The notes under the pieces are model-generated. The model searched no databases, was not told the DNA's origin, and saw only the letters and a list, made by a program, of their open reading frames with translations. Shown here one piece after another: positions 17,744-25,909 of a stretch of 64,000 nucleotides of DNA. The translations under genes were made by a program, and so were the position numbers. Position 1 is the first letter of the stretch. Each line of letters opens with the position of its first letter. The stretch comes from Methylocystis heyeri (GTDB lineage Bacteria > Pseudomonadota > Alphaproteobacteria > Rhizobiales > Beijerinckiaceae): assembly GCF_004802635.2 (NCBI RefSeq), contig NZ_CP046052.1, forward strand, positions 1,798,001 through 1,862,000, read 5' to 3'.

Positions 17744-18771
17744 GTGTGCCCGCCACTCTTTACTGGTTTACGCGGAGCCGCTGCGGCTCGGGCCGCGGCG
17801 CCGTCCTCCGTCAAGCGAACCGCGACGCGGCCCGGCATGCGCAGGTCGATCGAAAGAATATCCTTGTCGAGAATGCGCGCCTCGCGCTGGAGACGCGTCA
17901 GCGTCCCGACCGCGGCGCCCGGATCGCGCTCCGGCAACTTGATTTCAACTCCGTTGTTCGTCATCAGCGACCAGCGTCGGCCGGAGACCAGAACGCCCGC
18001 CTTGATTCGGCTCGCGATATCTCCGAGCCCTTCCCGCAGCGCCTTGTATTCCGGCAGGCGCTTCTCGGCGCCCTCCCCGACCACGAACGGCAGCCCCAGA
18101 AAACGATCGTCGCTGAGTTCGTCGATCACGGTGCCGTCCGCTGCGATCACCGCGACTTTGCCGTCGCGCTGCCAGAGAGCGTTGGGCTCGCGCTCCTCCA
18201 GGGCGATCACGAGGCGATCGGGATAGAACTTCAGCACCCGCACGCTCTTCACGAGCGGGAGCTGTATGAGCCGCCGCCTCACTTCGGCGGCGTCGAGCAG
18301 CAGCAGCGACTTGCGCGGATCGATATGGGCGGCGGCGAGAATCTCCTGTTCGCGCAGGCGCTGCTGACCGGAAATCGTCACCGCGTCGATGGGAAAGCCT
18401 ATCGCGCGCGCGACTATGTCCGCGGGGTCGCCGCCCTGCGCGACCAGCGCGGCGTAGCTTCCGTTATGCACCACCGCCGTCCAGCCGACGCCTCCGAAGA
18501 GGATCGCTAGGCCGAGCGTGCCGACGCCCGGCAACGCGGCGAAAGCCGTGAGTCGATCCAGCGCGCTCGGACCCTCGCGCCGCGCCGGCGCGGCGGGCGC
18601 AGCTTCAGGCTGCGGCTGCTGCGGGGGCCGAAAGCGAGGCGCCGGCCGGGGCTGAAAAGGATTGAGCGGAAGCTGCGCCCCGACCGCGCCGGCAGGGCGC
18701 AGCAAGGCCGGCCAGAGCAGCGAGTAAAGCTGCTCTTTCAGCGATCGCAGGAAGCGTCTTCCACCATCCAT
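17740..18771 (-). CDS. ftsQ: cell division protein FtsQ (343 aa)
   Basis: A bitopic inner-membrane protein of the divisome. Start ATG 18771 (MDGGRRFLRSLKEQLYSLL) is chosen; longer frames run antisense-like through ddl. A proline/alanine-rich cytoplasmic N-terminus is followed by one hydrophobic segment (TAFAALPGVGTLGLAILFGGVG, quoted in part). Then come the POTRA domain (GFPIDAVTISGQQRLREQEI, with the conserved YGQ-like turn) and the beta domain with LPLVKSVRVLKFYPDRLVIAL. The first codons overlap the ddl end by 34 nt and the stop overlaps ftsA, so the three genes are tightly coupled. Confidence 0.93.
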   Translation of the reverse strand: MDGGRRFLRSLKEQLYSLLWPALLRPAGAVGAQLPLNPFQPRPAPRFRPPQQPQPEAAPAAPARREGPSALDRLTAFAALPGVGTLGLAILFGGVGWTAVVHNGSYAALVAQGGDPADIVARAIGFPIDAVTISGQQRLREQEILAAAHIDPRKSLLLLDAAEVRRRLIQLPLVKSVRVLKFYPDRLVIALEEREPNALWQRDGKVAVIAADGTVIDELSDDRFLGLPFVVGEGAEKRLPEYKALREGLGDIASRIKAGVLVSGRRWSLMTNNGVEIKLPERDPGAAVGTLTRLQREARILDKDILSIDLRMPGRVAVRLTEDGAAARAAAAPRKPVKSGGHT

Positions 18772-19661
18772 CGAACCAGCTCGCCGAACGAAAAACCTGC
18801 ATGGGCCGCCATTTCTGGCACGAGCGAGGTCTCGGTCATCCCGGGCTGGGTGTTGACCTCCAGAACGACGAGTTGGCCGGAGCCGTCCGGTCGATCGTCG
18901 TAACGGAAATCTGCGCGGCTTACGCCGCGGCACCCGAGAGCACTGTGAGCCTCAAGCGCCAACTCTTGGACTTTTTGGTAAATATTCGGTTTAACATTTG
19001 CCGGCAAAATGTGTTTTGAGCCGCCCGCGGCATATTTGGCCTCATAGTCGTACCAGCCGCCGTCGGCCGCCACGATCTCGATCACGCCGAGGGCGCGATC
19101 GCCCATCACGGCGCAGGTAAGTTCGCGTCCCGCAATAAATTCTTCCGCAAGCATGAGGTCGCCGTGGCGCCAGTCGGAACGCGTCAGCTCCTGCGGCGGA
19201 TGCTCCTGACCCTCCCGGACGATGAACACCCCGAAGGACGACCCTTCCGAAACCGGCTTCAAGACATAAGGGGTGGGCAGAACGTGAGACTTCGCGGCCT
19301 CGAGCCGGCGCACGACGCGGCCCTTGGGGACCGGCACGCCCGCCGCCGCCATGACCGTCTTCGCGACCTCCTTCTGCATCGCCACGGAAGAAGCCAGCAC
19401 TCCCGAATGGGTGTAGGGAATGCGCAGCAGCTCGAGCACCCCCTGGATGACGCCGTCCTCGCCGAAGCGCCCGTGCAGCGCGTTGAAGGCGACATCGGGT
19501 TGGAGCTCGGCCAGGACCTGTGCGGCGTCATGTCCCACATCGACGCGGGTGACGCGGAAGCCCTCCCCTTCCAGGGCCTTGGCGCAGGCCTCGCCGGAGC
19601 GCAAGGAGACAGGGCGTTCGGCGGAGAGCCCGCCCATGAGCACCGCTATATGTCTGGACAC
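18738..19661 (-). CDS. ddl: D-alanine--D-alanine ligase (307 aa)
   Basis: An ATP-grasp enzyme that joins two D-alanines for the peptidoglycan stem peptide, in the cytoplasm. The sequence begins HIAVLMGGLSAERPVSLRSG, the expected substrate-binding loop. It continues with NALHGRFGEDGVIQG, YVLKPVSEGSSFGV (ATP grasp) and EVNTQPGMTETSLVPE near the C-terminus (Mg/ATP and substrate binding). Length fits the DdlB type. It is the first gene of the ddl-ftsQ-ftsA-ftsZ block; the acetyltransferase gene upstream faces away, so a promoter for this essential block must lie within 19662-19962. Confidence 0.95.
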   Translation of the reverse strand: MSRHIAVLMGGLSAERPVSLRSGEACAKALEGEGFRVTRVDVGHDAAQVLAELQPDVAFNALHGRFGEDGVIQGVLELLRIPYTHSGVLASSVAMQKEVAKTVMAAAGVPVPKGRVVRRLEAAKSHVLPTPYVLKPVSEGSSFGVFIVREGQEHPPQELTRSDWRHGDLMLAEEFIAGRELTCAVMGDRALGVIEIVAADGGWYDYEAKYAAGGSKHILPANVKPNIYQKVQELALEAHSALGCRGVSRADFRYDDRPDGSGQLVVLEVNTQPGMTETSLVPEMAAHAGFSFGELVRWMVEDASCDR

Positions 19662-19962
19662 TTTTGCAAGCCTTTCTGCATTCGGGGCAAAAGCGAATCT
19701 GTCCGGAAAAGCTGGCGCATTTTTCCGGCGGAATTCGGCGCCGCCCGAGGAATTTGGCGGTTTTGTCGCCCATGTTTCGAAAAAAGCCGAAACGGCGACG
19801 CGCTCCGGCTCGCGGAACGGTCCCGCACCTTATAGTTCCCAAATGGTTAACGAAGCGCCTTCAATCCGCCGATTTGGCCGGCTGTTCGGATTGAAGGATT
19901 GATTGACAAGCTGCGCCGGACGGCCTCATTGCAGTTGCGTTTTCGAGCTCGCGGATCAACAC
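19662..19962. promoter_or_regulatory. divergent intergenic region, presumed promoter of ddl-ftsQAZ
   Basis: About 300 bases separate ddl (minus) from the acetyltransferase gene (plus). They contain an 8-bp dyad CCGGAAAA/TTTTCCGG (19703-19710 with 19721-19728), about 40-65 bases before the ddl start, which could be an operator or leader hairpin. No consensus promoter was identified with confidence; its role as promoter region follows from the gene directions. Confidence 0.45.
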
Positions 19963-20460
19963 ATGACCCTCCATATACGCGCCGCGCGACCGGGCGAAGC
20001 GGCTCTGGTCCTCTCCTTTGTTAAAGAGCTTGCCGAATTCGAAAGCCTTTCGGCCGAGGTCGACGCCACCGAGGAGATGATCGCGGCCGCCCTGTTCGGC
20101 CCCTCGCCGGCCGCCTTTTGCCTGATCGCCGAATGGGCCGGCGAGCCGGCGGGATTCGCCATTTATTTCAATAGTTTTTCTTCATTTCGCGGCCGCCGGG
20201 GCGTCTATCTCGAAGATATTTTCGTGCGCCCGTCCCATCGTGGCCGCGGCATTGGCAAGGCCTTTCTGGAGCATATCGCCCGCCTCTGCGTCGCCAATGG
20301 CTGGGCGCGGTTCGAATGGGCGGTGCTCGATTGGAACGAGCACGCCATCGAATTCTACCGTAGTTGCGGGGCCACGCTGCTGGACGAATGGAAGATTTGC
20401 CGCGTGACCGGCGACGCCTTGCTGGGACTGGCCGGGAGGAGCGGGCAGTCGGAGGATTGA
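19963..20460 (+). CDS. GNAT-family N-acetyltransferase (165 aa)
   Basis: Start ATG 19963 (MTLHIRAARPGEA) is chosen because the GNAT beta-1 strand begins there. The fold is complete: GFAIYFNSF (beta-4), YLEDIFVRPSHRGRGIGKAFL, which carries the acetyl-CoA loop R-G-x-G-I-G, and the C-terminal WNEHAIEFYRSCGA. Relatives include diamine/thialysine-type acetyltransferases (the EDIFVRP and WNEHAIEFY signatures match that subgroup), but the substrate is unproven. It is the only plus-strand gene within the dcw cluster, ending one base before the murB stop, so it splits murB from ddl. Confidence 0.9.
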   Translation: MTLHIRAARPGEAALVLSFVKELAEFESLSAEVDATEEMIAAALFGPSPAAFCLIAEWAGEPAGFAIYFNSFSSFRGRRGVYLEDIFVRPSHRGRGIGKAFLEHIARLCVANGWARFEWAVLDWNEHAIEFYRSCGATLLDEWKICRVTGDALLGLAGRSGQSED

Positions 20461-20461
20461 C

Positions 20462-21385
20462 TCACGCCGGTTTTCCGATCCGCTTGATCTCCCAGCGCAG
20501 TTCGACGCCGCTCGTCGCCAGCACCCGCGCCCGCACCTCTTCGCCCAGCCCCTCAATGTCGGCCGCCGTCGCATTGCCGCGGTTCAGCAGGAAATTGCAG
20601 TGCATTTCGCTGACCTGGGCGTCGCCCTTGACGAGGCCGCGGCAGCCTGCGGCGTCGATCAACTGCCAGGCCTTGTGGCCGGGCGGATTGGCGAAGGTGG
20701 AGCCGCCGGTTTTTTCGCGGATCGGCTGGGAGGCTTCGCGCGCCGCGGTGATGCGGTCCATCTCGGCCAGGATCGCGGCCGGATCGCCCGGCCGGCCCTG
20801 AAAGGTCGCGCCGGTAAAGACAACGTCGGCGGGGGCCCCGCAGTGGCGATAGGAAAACCCCATCTCGGCGTTGGAGAATTTCACCTTCTCGCCGCTTCGC
20901 GTCACGCCATGCGCTTCGACCAGCGCATCTTTGGTCTCCCCGCCATGCGCGCCGGCGTTCATGCGCAGCGCGCCGCCGATGCAGCCCGGAATGCCGCGGT
21001 AAAAAGCAAGGCCGTCGATCCCCGCCTCCGCCGCCGCGCGCGCGGCTTTAACATCAGGGACCGCCGCTCCGACGCGAAGGCGGCTGTCTTCCAGAACTTC
21101 GATCCCGCCAAAACCCTTGGCCGAAAGCCTGATCACCGCGCCGTCGACCCCCCCGTCGCGCACGATGAGATTGGAGCCGAGACCGATGACCGTCACCGGG
21201 ATTTCAGCCGGAAGACAGCTGAGAAAACCGGCGAGATCGTCCTCGTCGGCCGGCATGAACAGGAGTTGCGCCGGTCCGCCGACGCGAAACCAGGTATAGG
21301 GCGCCAGCGGCTCGTCGAAGCGGACGCTCCCGCGCAGTTGCATCAGGAGCGGCGAAAGCTTGGCGGCGAGGTGGGGAACGGTCAT
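20462..21385 (-). CDS. murB: UDP-N-acetylenolpyruvoylglucosamine reductase MurB (307 aa)
   Basis: A FAD enzyme that reduces enolpyruvyl-UDP-GlcNAc to UDP-MurNAc. The sequence has the FAD-domain motifs [30 protein letters not shown] and [18 protein letters not shown], then the catalytic serine segment [14 protein letters not shown] and a conserved C-terminal block [18 protein letters not shown]. The start is ATG 21385, 9 nt after the vapC stop. It normally follows murC immediately, but here about 7.1 kb of accessory DNA lies between them, so its transcription probably starts at or near vapBC. Confidence 0.95.
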   Translation of the reverse strand: MTVPHLAAKLSPLLMQLRGSVRFDEPLAPYTWFRVGGPAQLLFMPADEDDLAGFLSCLPAEIPVTVIGLGSNLIVRDGGVDGAVIRLSAKGFGGIEVLEDSRLRVGAAVPDVKAARAAAEAGIDGLAFYRGIPGCIGGALRMNAGAHGGETKDALVEAHGVTRSGEKVKFSNAEMGFSYRHCGAPADVVFTGATFQGRPGDPAAILAEMDRITAAREASQPIREKTGGSTFANPPGHKAWQLIDAAGCRGLVKGDAQVSEMHCNFLLNRGNATAADIEGLGEEVRARVLATSGVELRWEIKRIGKPA

Positions 21386-21394
21386 GGGGATTCT

Positions 21395-21832
21395 TTAAAG
21401 CTCGCTGATGTAGATGACCCGCACACCGTGATTTGAACGGATGCGGCGGTCGTTCGTCACGAAGATTTCGCATTTGGTCGTGGCTGCGGCGTGGAAATGG
21501 ATGGCGTCGATCAGTCTCATTCCCTGACTTGCGCCGAGCCGGCCAGCCTCGATCAGCGCCTCCAGATTCACTGGCTGGATATCAAAAGCGTCCTCCTGGA
21601 AGAAGAGGCGTTCATAACCTTGCTCGAGCTCTCGGCTTCCCTGCCGAAAGGCCCCGAAGAGACATTCAGCGACGCCTATCTCGCTTGTGACGAGGCAGGC
21701 GTTTCGCTCGATCAGCGCATACCAGAGGTCCGCCACCTTGGTCTGGAATTCGGGGTGGCCTTCCACGAAATAGATGATGGCGTTGGTGTCGAAATAGGCG
21801 CGAGAGACACTGTGCGCTGAAAAATCAGTCAT
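21395..21832 (-). CDS. PIN-domain toxin, VapC type (145 aa)
   Basis: A putative ribonuclease toxin. PIN acidic residues are visible: Asp in RAYFDTNAIIYF (about residue 15), Glu in TSEIGVAECLF (about 51), Asp in GMRLIDAIHFHAA and Asp in IFVTNDRRIRS. The gene overlaps the antitoxin by 8 nt and follows it, the normal vapBC arrangement. The murB start is only 9 nt downstream, so toxin and murB may share a transcript. The assignment to PIN is firm; toxicity and RNA target are unknown. Confidence 0.88.
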   Translation of the reverse strand: MTDFSAHSVSRAYFDTNAIIYFVEGHPEFQTKVADLWYALIERNACLVTSEIGVAECLFGAFRQGSRELEQGYERLFFQEDAFDIQPVNLEALIEAGRLGASQGMRLIDAIHFHAAATTKCEIFVTNDRRIRSNHGVRVIYISEL

Positions 21833-22109
21833 CGCCGCGGATTTGGCGAATGTTTGCGTCGATTTCCTCGATGGTTTTTGGCCCCAGCAGACGTGCGCCT
21901 ATTCCTTGTAGCTCCTTCAAGCGCCGAATGCGCTCCTCGGCCGCGGGGCGTGTCTCTTTCTGCACGATGCGCGGAAGGAATTGCTTCAGCGTCTCCTCAA
22001 CAAGATACGAACGCGAGCGACGCGTAAGCCGCGCCGCCTCGTCGAGTATTTTGCGCGTATCGTCGGAGAGACGAACGGAAGTGGGGGAAGGCTGTGCGGC
22101 GTGTTTCAT
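21825..22109 (-). CDS. ribbon-helix-helix antitoxin, VapB-like (94 aa)
   Basis: Start ATG 22109 (MKHAAQPSPTSVRLSDD) is preferred to a TTG upstream. The N-terminus SVRLSDDTRKILDEAARLTRRSRSYLVEETL (in parts) has the short beta-strand and two helices of a CopG/Arc ribbon-helix-helix DNA-binding domain. The C-terminal part (KTIEEIDANIRQIRG) would wrap the toxin. It precedes and overlaps the PIN gene, so it is very likely the antitoxin and autoregulator of the pair. No operator was identified in 22110-22256. Confidence 0.85.
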   Translation of the reverse strand: MKHAAQPSPTSVRLSDDTRKILDEAARLTRRSRSYLVEETLKQFLPRIVQKETRPAAEERIRRLKELQGIGARLLGPKTIEEIDANIRQIRGDD

Positions 22110-22286
22110 AACGGCGCCAAGATCGACTAGGATGTAGTCCAATGTACTCTCTTTTGTGATAGTGTCAATTCGGCCGATATCGCATGCGCGCGCCGACCAG
22201 GCTTTGCGCGCACTGCTATAGATTGATCCACCCCCGCGCTTCCAGGTTGAACATTTTGAGCTGCTGCCGGTTTGGTGGACAGCTGG

Positions 22287-23153
22287 TTAAGCTAATGCGA
22301 CCTTCCGCTCGAACTCAACCGGGCTGAGATAGCCGATGGTCGAGTGACGGCGGACGGTGTTGTAGAAGCGCTCGATATAATCAAACACATCTGCCCTGGC
22401 CTCGTCGCGCGTCCGGTAGATTTTCCTGGCGACGCGCTCGGTTTTCATCGACGAGAAGAACGACTCCATCGCCGCATTGTCCCAGACGTTGCCGGATCGG
22501 CTCATCGAACAGGTGACGCCGTTGTCGGCCATCAGGCGCTGGAAGTGGTCGCTGGTGTATTGGCTGCCCTGGTCGGAGTGGTGCAGCAAGGCGTCTGGCC
22601 TGCCGCGTCGCCAGATCGCCATGATCAGGGCGTCCGCCACCAATTGCGCGGTCATCTCGGCCTTCATGGACCAGCCGACAACACGCCGCGAGAACAAGTC
22701 GATGACAGCGGCGACATACAGCCAGCCCTCTGCCGTCCAGATGTAGGTGAAGTCGGCGATCCACCTCTGGTTCGGCCGCTCGGCGACGAACTGGCGGTCC
22801 AGAACATTCGGCGCCACGGCGTCGGCGAGCCGCTGACCGCCGTCTTTGGGCAAGCCACGCCGGCGAGGCCGCGCCCGCAAGGCGTTTTCCTGCATCAAGC
22901 GCTCGATCTTATGCAGTCCGCAGCAAAAGCCGTCAGCCAGAACATCCCGCCAGACCCGGCGTGCGCCATAGGTTCTGGCGCTGGCGACAAAGCTCGCCCG
23001 GATGGAGGCCGTCATCTCCTCATCAAGCTTGTCGCGAGCGCTCGGTCCGCGCTTGAGCCAGGCGTGAAAACCCGACCGGGAGACATCCAGCGCTTTGCAG
23101 AGCCACGCCACCGGCCAGATCGAACGGTGCTTTGCGATAAAAGCGAACCTCAT
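22287..23153 (-). CDS. IS3-family transposase OrfB, DDE integrase domain (288 aa)
   Basis: The catalytic part of the transposase. The N-terminal HTH_21-like region (YGARRVWRDVLADGFCCGLHKIERLM) is followed by the rve integrase core with Asp in NQRWIADFTYIWTAEGW, Asp in LLHHSDQGSQYTS and Glu in DNAAMESFFSSMKTE, the DDE triad. The C-terminus has the usual FYNTVRRHSTIGYLSPVEFE. Its ATG overlaps the orfA stop (ATGA at 23150-23153). It is normally made as an OrfAB fusion by -1 frameshifting. Confidence 0.95.
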   Translation of the reverse strand: MRFAFIAKHRSIWPVAWLCKALDVSRSGFHAWLKRGPSARDKLDEEMTASIRASFVASARTYGARRVWRDVLADGFCCGLHKIERLMQENALRARPRRRGLPKDGGQRLADAVAPNVLDRQFVAERPNQRWIADFTYIWTAEGWLYVAAVIDLFSRRVVGWSMKAEMTAQLVADALIMAIWRRGRPDALLHHSDQGSQYTSDHFQRLMADNGVTCSMSRSGNVWDNAAMESFFSSMKTERVARKIYRTRDEARADVFDYIERFYNTVRRHSTIGYLSPVEFERKVALA

Positions 23154-23440
23154 TTCGCTTCCCTCGCAAAGAAGGCCGCGGCCTTTTTTAGGATGTCGCG
23201 CTCCGCCCGCAGCTTGGTGACTTCGCGCCGCAGGCGCTCGATTTCAAGCTGCTCGGGCTTCATCTGCCCCTGACCAGGAAAGGCGGCGGCCGGATCAGCC
23301 GCCAATTCCTTCACCCAACGCCGCAGCATGTTCTCGTGCAGTTCCAGATCCCGCGCCGCCTGCGCAACGCTTACGCCGCGCTCGCGCACCAAACGGACCG
23401 CTTCGACCTTGAACTCCCGGCTGAACTGACGCCGTTCCAT
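23150..23440 (-). CDS. IS3-family transposase OrfA, HTH domain (96 aa)
   Basis: The N-terminal helix-turn-helix (FSREFKVEAVRLVRERGVS, AQAARDLELHENMLRRWV) binds the ends, and a leucine-zipper-like tail (LEIERLRREVTKLRAERDIL) mediates multimerisation. Near its end an AAAAAAG heptamer (minus strand, 23183-23189) is directly followed by the palindrome GGCCGCGGCC. Together these form the expected -1 frameshift signal for production of the OrfAB transposase. Confidence 0.93.
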   Translation of the reverse strand: MERRQFSREFKVEAVRLVRERGVSVAQAARDLELHENMLRRWVKELAADPAAAFPGQGQMKPEQLEIERLRREVTKLRAERDILKKAAAFFAREAK

Positions 23441-23517
23441 GCTCCACCTCCGGTTCCGTAAAACACCTTATCTCGGTGTCCACCAAACCGGCAGCAGCTC
23501 ATTTAACCCCAAACTAG

Positions 23518-24985
23518 CATTACAGTTGCGCTTTCAGGTGGGCGTGCCTCGCCTGGGCTTGATGGGCTCTTCGCCAAAGCGACCAAGCGATAACGCACTC
23601 TGGTCGGATGCGCTTTCGAGCCAGTCGCGTTGCGATGCGGCGGATTTCCTGGATGGACCAGCGGATAAGCGACGGGCAGGTCAGCTTTGAAGCGAGTTGG
23701 GCGTCGTCGCCTTGCGCCGCATCGTTTTTGGGGGCGACGCGACCGCGTTGGCGTGAACGCGGATTGCCGCCATCATGGCGAAGGCGAGCATGACCAGCGA
23801 CACGTGACGACGCCAACCATGCCAGGAGCGCGTCTCATTGTGATCGAGGCCGAGTTCGTTCTTCGTCGTTTCGAAACTGTCTTCGATCGCCCAACGATGC
23901 CCTTCGATGTTCGCCAGTCTTTCGATCGATGTTCCGGTCGGCGCCCATGTCGTGAAGAAGGCGAGATCGCCATCGGCGATTTTGCGCCGGATCAGAAGAC
24001 CGCGCGTCCATGCCTGCCCGGCGAGCGCCTCGTTGTATTCGCCAGCGTCCAGATCGGCGAGTTCGAGATAGGCCCAGTCGTGAAAGCGCTCGCCTTTCGT
24101 GCCCGCGCCCGCCGAAAGACGCCGCCACGCGGTGGCTGGCGAACCATTGGCGATCTCCTTTGCTGTTCCGGCGATGGCCTGGGGCTTGCCCCAAGAGCGA
24201 AACGAGTCGTTGGATTTCACGCCGAGCACATAGCCCTTGCCGGCGCGTCGCAGCGCCGTCTCGATCTCGCCGACGCCATAGACAGTGTCGGCGGCGACGA
24301 AGGAGAAGGGAACTTTCGCCGCGATGGCGCGCTCGATCATGACGCGCGCCAACGCCGGCTTGGTCGCAAAGCCGCCAGACGCGCTGTCGAGGATCTCCTG
24401 TGGAACATGCGCCTTGGCCATGCGCTCCGGATCGTCCGTCCAGCTTTTGGGCAGATACAATTCGCGGTCGATGAAGGCATGTCCGCGCGGCGTGACATAG
24501 CAGGCGAAGACGCCGATCTGGCAGTTCGTGATCTTGCCCGCAGAACCCGTGTATTGCCGCGCGACGCCACAGGACGCCTTGCCCTGTTTCAGGAACCCCG
24601 TCTCGTCGACGACGAAAACCGCGTCGTCATCGGCCAGGGTTTCGAGCGCGTAATCGCGCACGACGTCGCGCAACGCATCCGCGTCCCAACGTCCGCGGCC
24701 AAGGATCGCTTGTTGTCGCCACGGCCCCGGATCGCCGGCCGCCTCGGCGCGCATCCAACCGGTCTTGCGGCGCTCCTCCCCGAGCAAGCCCTCCAGAAAA
24801 TTCTCCGCCGAGAGGGCCACGCGCGCCTGGGCGAAAAGCGGCCGCATCCGACGCTTCACATCCCGCAACGACGACGCCCACAGCTCCAGAGTCGCCTCGA
24901 TCGAAGCTCCCCACATCCCACGACCCCCATGACGAATCATGGTGATCCAAGGAGTCTGAAATCAGCCGTAAACGCAACTGTAATG
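23518..24985 (-). mobile_element. IS701-family insertion sequence, transposase frameshifted
   Basis: Inverted terminal repeats CATTACAGTTGCG (23518-23530) and its complement (24973-24985) are flanked by CTAG at 23514-23517 and 24986-24989. CTAG fits the YTAR 4-bp target duplication of this family. The right CTAG uses the first base of the neighbouring IS5 element, so this element jumped into the outer edge of an IS5 copy that was already present. Confidence 0.9.
23520..24940 (-). pseudogene. IS701-family transposase with a C-terminal frameshift
   Basis: The main frame 23681-24940 (419 codons) has the family's DDE core: DDDAVFVVDETGFLKQGK (first Asp), VAADTVYGVGEIE (second Asp), and WAIEDSFETTKNELGLDH (Glu). 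Near 23730 it leaves the conserved path (PPKTMRRKATTPNSLQS). The usual C-terminus SLIRWSIQEIRRIATRLA...VIAWSLWRRAHQAQAR is found in another frame, ending at 23520. One extra C in the C5 run (plus-strand G5, about 23736-23740) would rejoin them. It is either inactivated or a homopolymer error; a programmed shift is less likely. Confidence 0.85.
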
Positions 24986-24988
24986 CTA

Positions 24989-25821
24989 GGGCCTGTTGAG
25001 AATCAGGATTCCCATTTTGGTGGAAGGATGATTCAAGCTCCGAAAGGAGTTTGCAATGCCCCGATTCTGTCTGACGGACGGCCAATGGTCGAAGCTGGAG
25101 CCCTTTTGTCTTGGCAAGCCCTCCGATCCCGGCCGGACCGGGAGCGATGGGCGATTGTTTTTAGAGGCGATCTTGTGGATTGCGCGCACGGGCAGCCCCT
25201 GGCGCGATCTGCCTCCCGCCTTCGGCAAGTGGAACACCGTGTTCAAACGCTTTCGCGATTGGGTGAAGGCCGATGTGTTCAAGCGGATGTTTGACGCCGT
25301 GTCGGACGATCCAGACATGGAATACGCCATGATCGACGCCACCATCGTCAAGGTCCACCGCCATGGACAGGGCGCAAAAGGGGGACTCAGGGCCAGGCCA
25401 TAGGCAAATCCAAAGGCGGCTGGACCACCAAAATCCTCGCGCTCACCGACGCGCTCGGCAATTTGGTCCGCTTCGTTCTGCTGCCGGGGCAACGCTTCGA
25501 CACGGTCGGCGTCGCGCCTTTGATCGAGGGCGTCGAATTTGGCGCGCTGCTCGCCGACAAGGCCTTCGACAGCGACTGGATCGTCGCCGAACTGAACGAG
25601 CGCGGCGCGCAAATCGTCATCTCCCAACATCCAAGACGAAACGCGCCTCTCGCCATCGACATCGAGCTTTACAAAGCCCGTCACCTCATCGAAAACTTCT
25701 TCGGCAAACTCAAGGAGTTCAAGCGGATCGCCCTGCGCGCCGACAAAACCGATCAAAGCTTCACAGCCATGATCCGCCTCGCCGCCGCGCTCATCAATTC
25801 GCGATGAATCTCAACAAGCCC
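24989..25821 (+). mobile_element. IS5-family (IS427-like) insertion sequence
   Basis: Terminal repeats GGGCCTGTTGAGAATCA (24989 onward) and the complement of GGGCTTGTTGAGATTCA (ending 25821) match at 15 of 17 positions. TA flanks both ends (24987-24988, 25822-25823), fitting the 2-bp TA duplication of this group. Two overlapping-phase reading frames form the transposase. Confidence 0.9.
25056..25807 (+). CDS. IS5-family transposase in two frames joined by a predicted -1 frameshift
   Basis: The first frame (25056-25403, 115 codons, behind GGAAAGGAG) carries the DUF4096-like N-terminus (LTDGQWSKLEPF) and the first catalytic Asp in AMIDATIVKVHRHGQGAKGG. The second frame continues with TQGQAIGKSKGGWTTKI, ADKAFDSDWIVAEL (second Asp) and KARHLIENFFGKLKEFKRIA (Glu), ending at 25807. 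The join is at the A4G5 run 25376-25384; a -1 slip there restores a single protein, which is the known expression mode of IS427-type elements. The reading frames look intact, so the element may be active. Confidence 0.88.
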
Positions 25822-25909
25822 TAAGCCGGCTCGCCGAATATTCCTGAGCAATCTTTCGCCCTCCGGCGCCTGCTCGCGGCCGCCGCTGCTGGTGTTGTCG
25901 AGGAATTTC

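Larger units (their letters stand above)
22257..23501 (-). mobile_element. IS3-family insertion sequence, complete
   Basis: It is bounded by perfect 25-bp inverted repeats (22257-22281 and 23477-23501; arm begins TGAGCTGCTGCCGGTTTGG). A 3-bp duplication TTT lies on both sides (22254-22256 and 23502-23504). It contains an orfA/orfB pair with an A6G slippery site and appears intact. It lies between vapB and the IS701 element. Confidence 0.95.

Noticed and set aside
23150-23189. Frameshift in the IS3 transposase as a mutation
   Set aside because: The A6G heptamer followed by a GC palindrome is the regular programmed frameshift signal of IS3 elements.
25056-25807. IS5 transposase as a broken gene
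   Set aside because: The two frames meet at an A4G5 run that suits the known -1 programmed frameshift of this IS group, and all DDE residues are present, so it is treated as functional.
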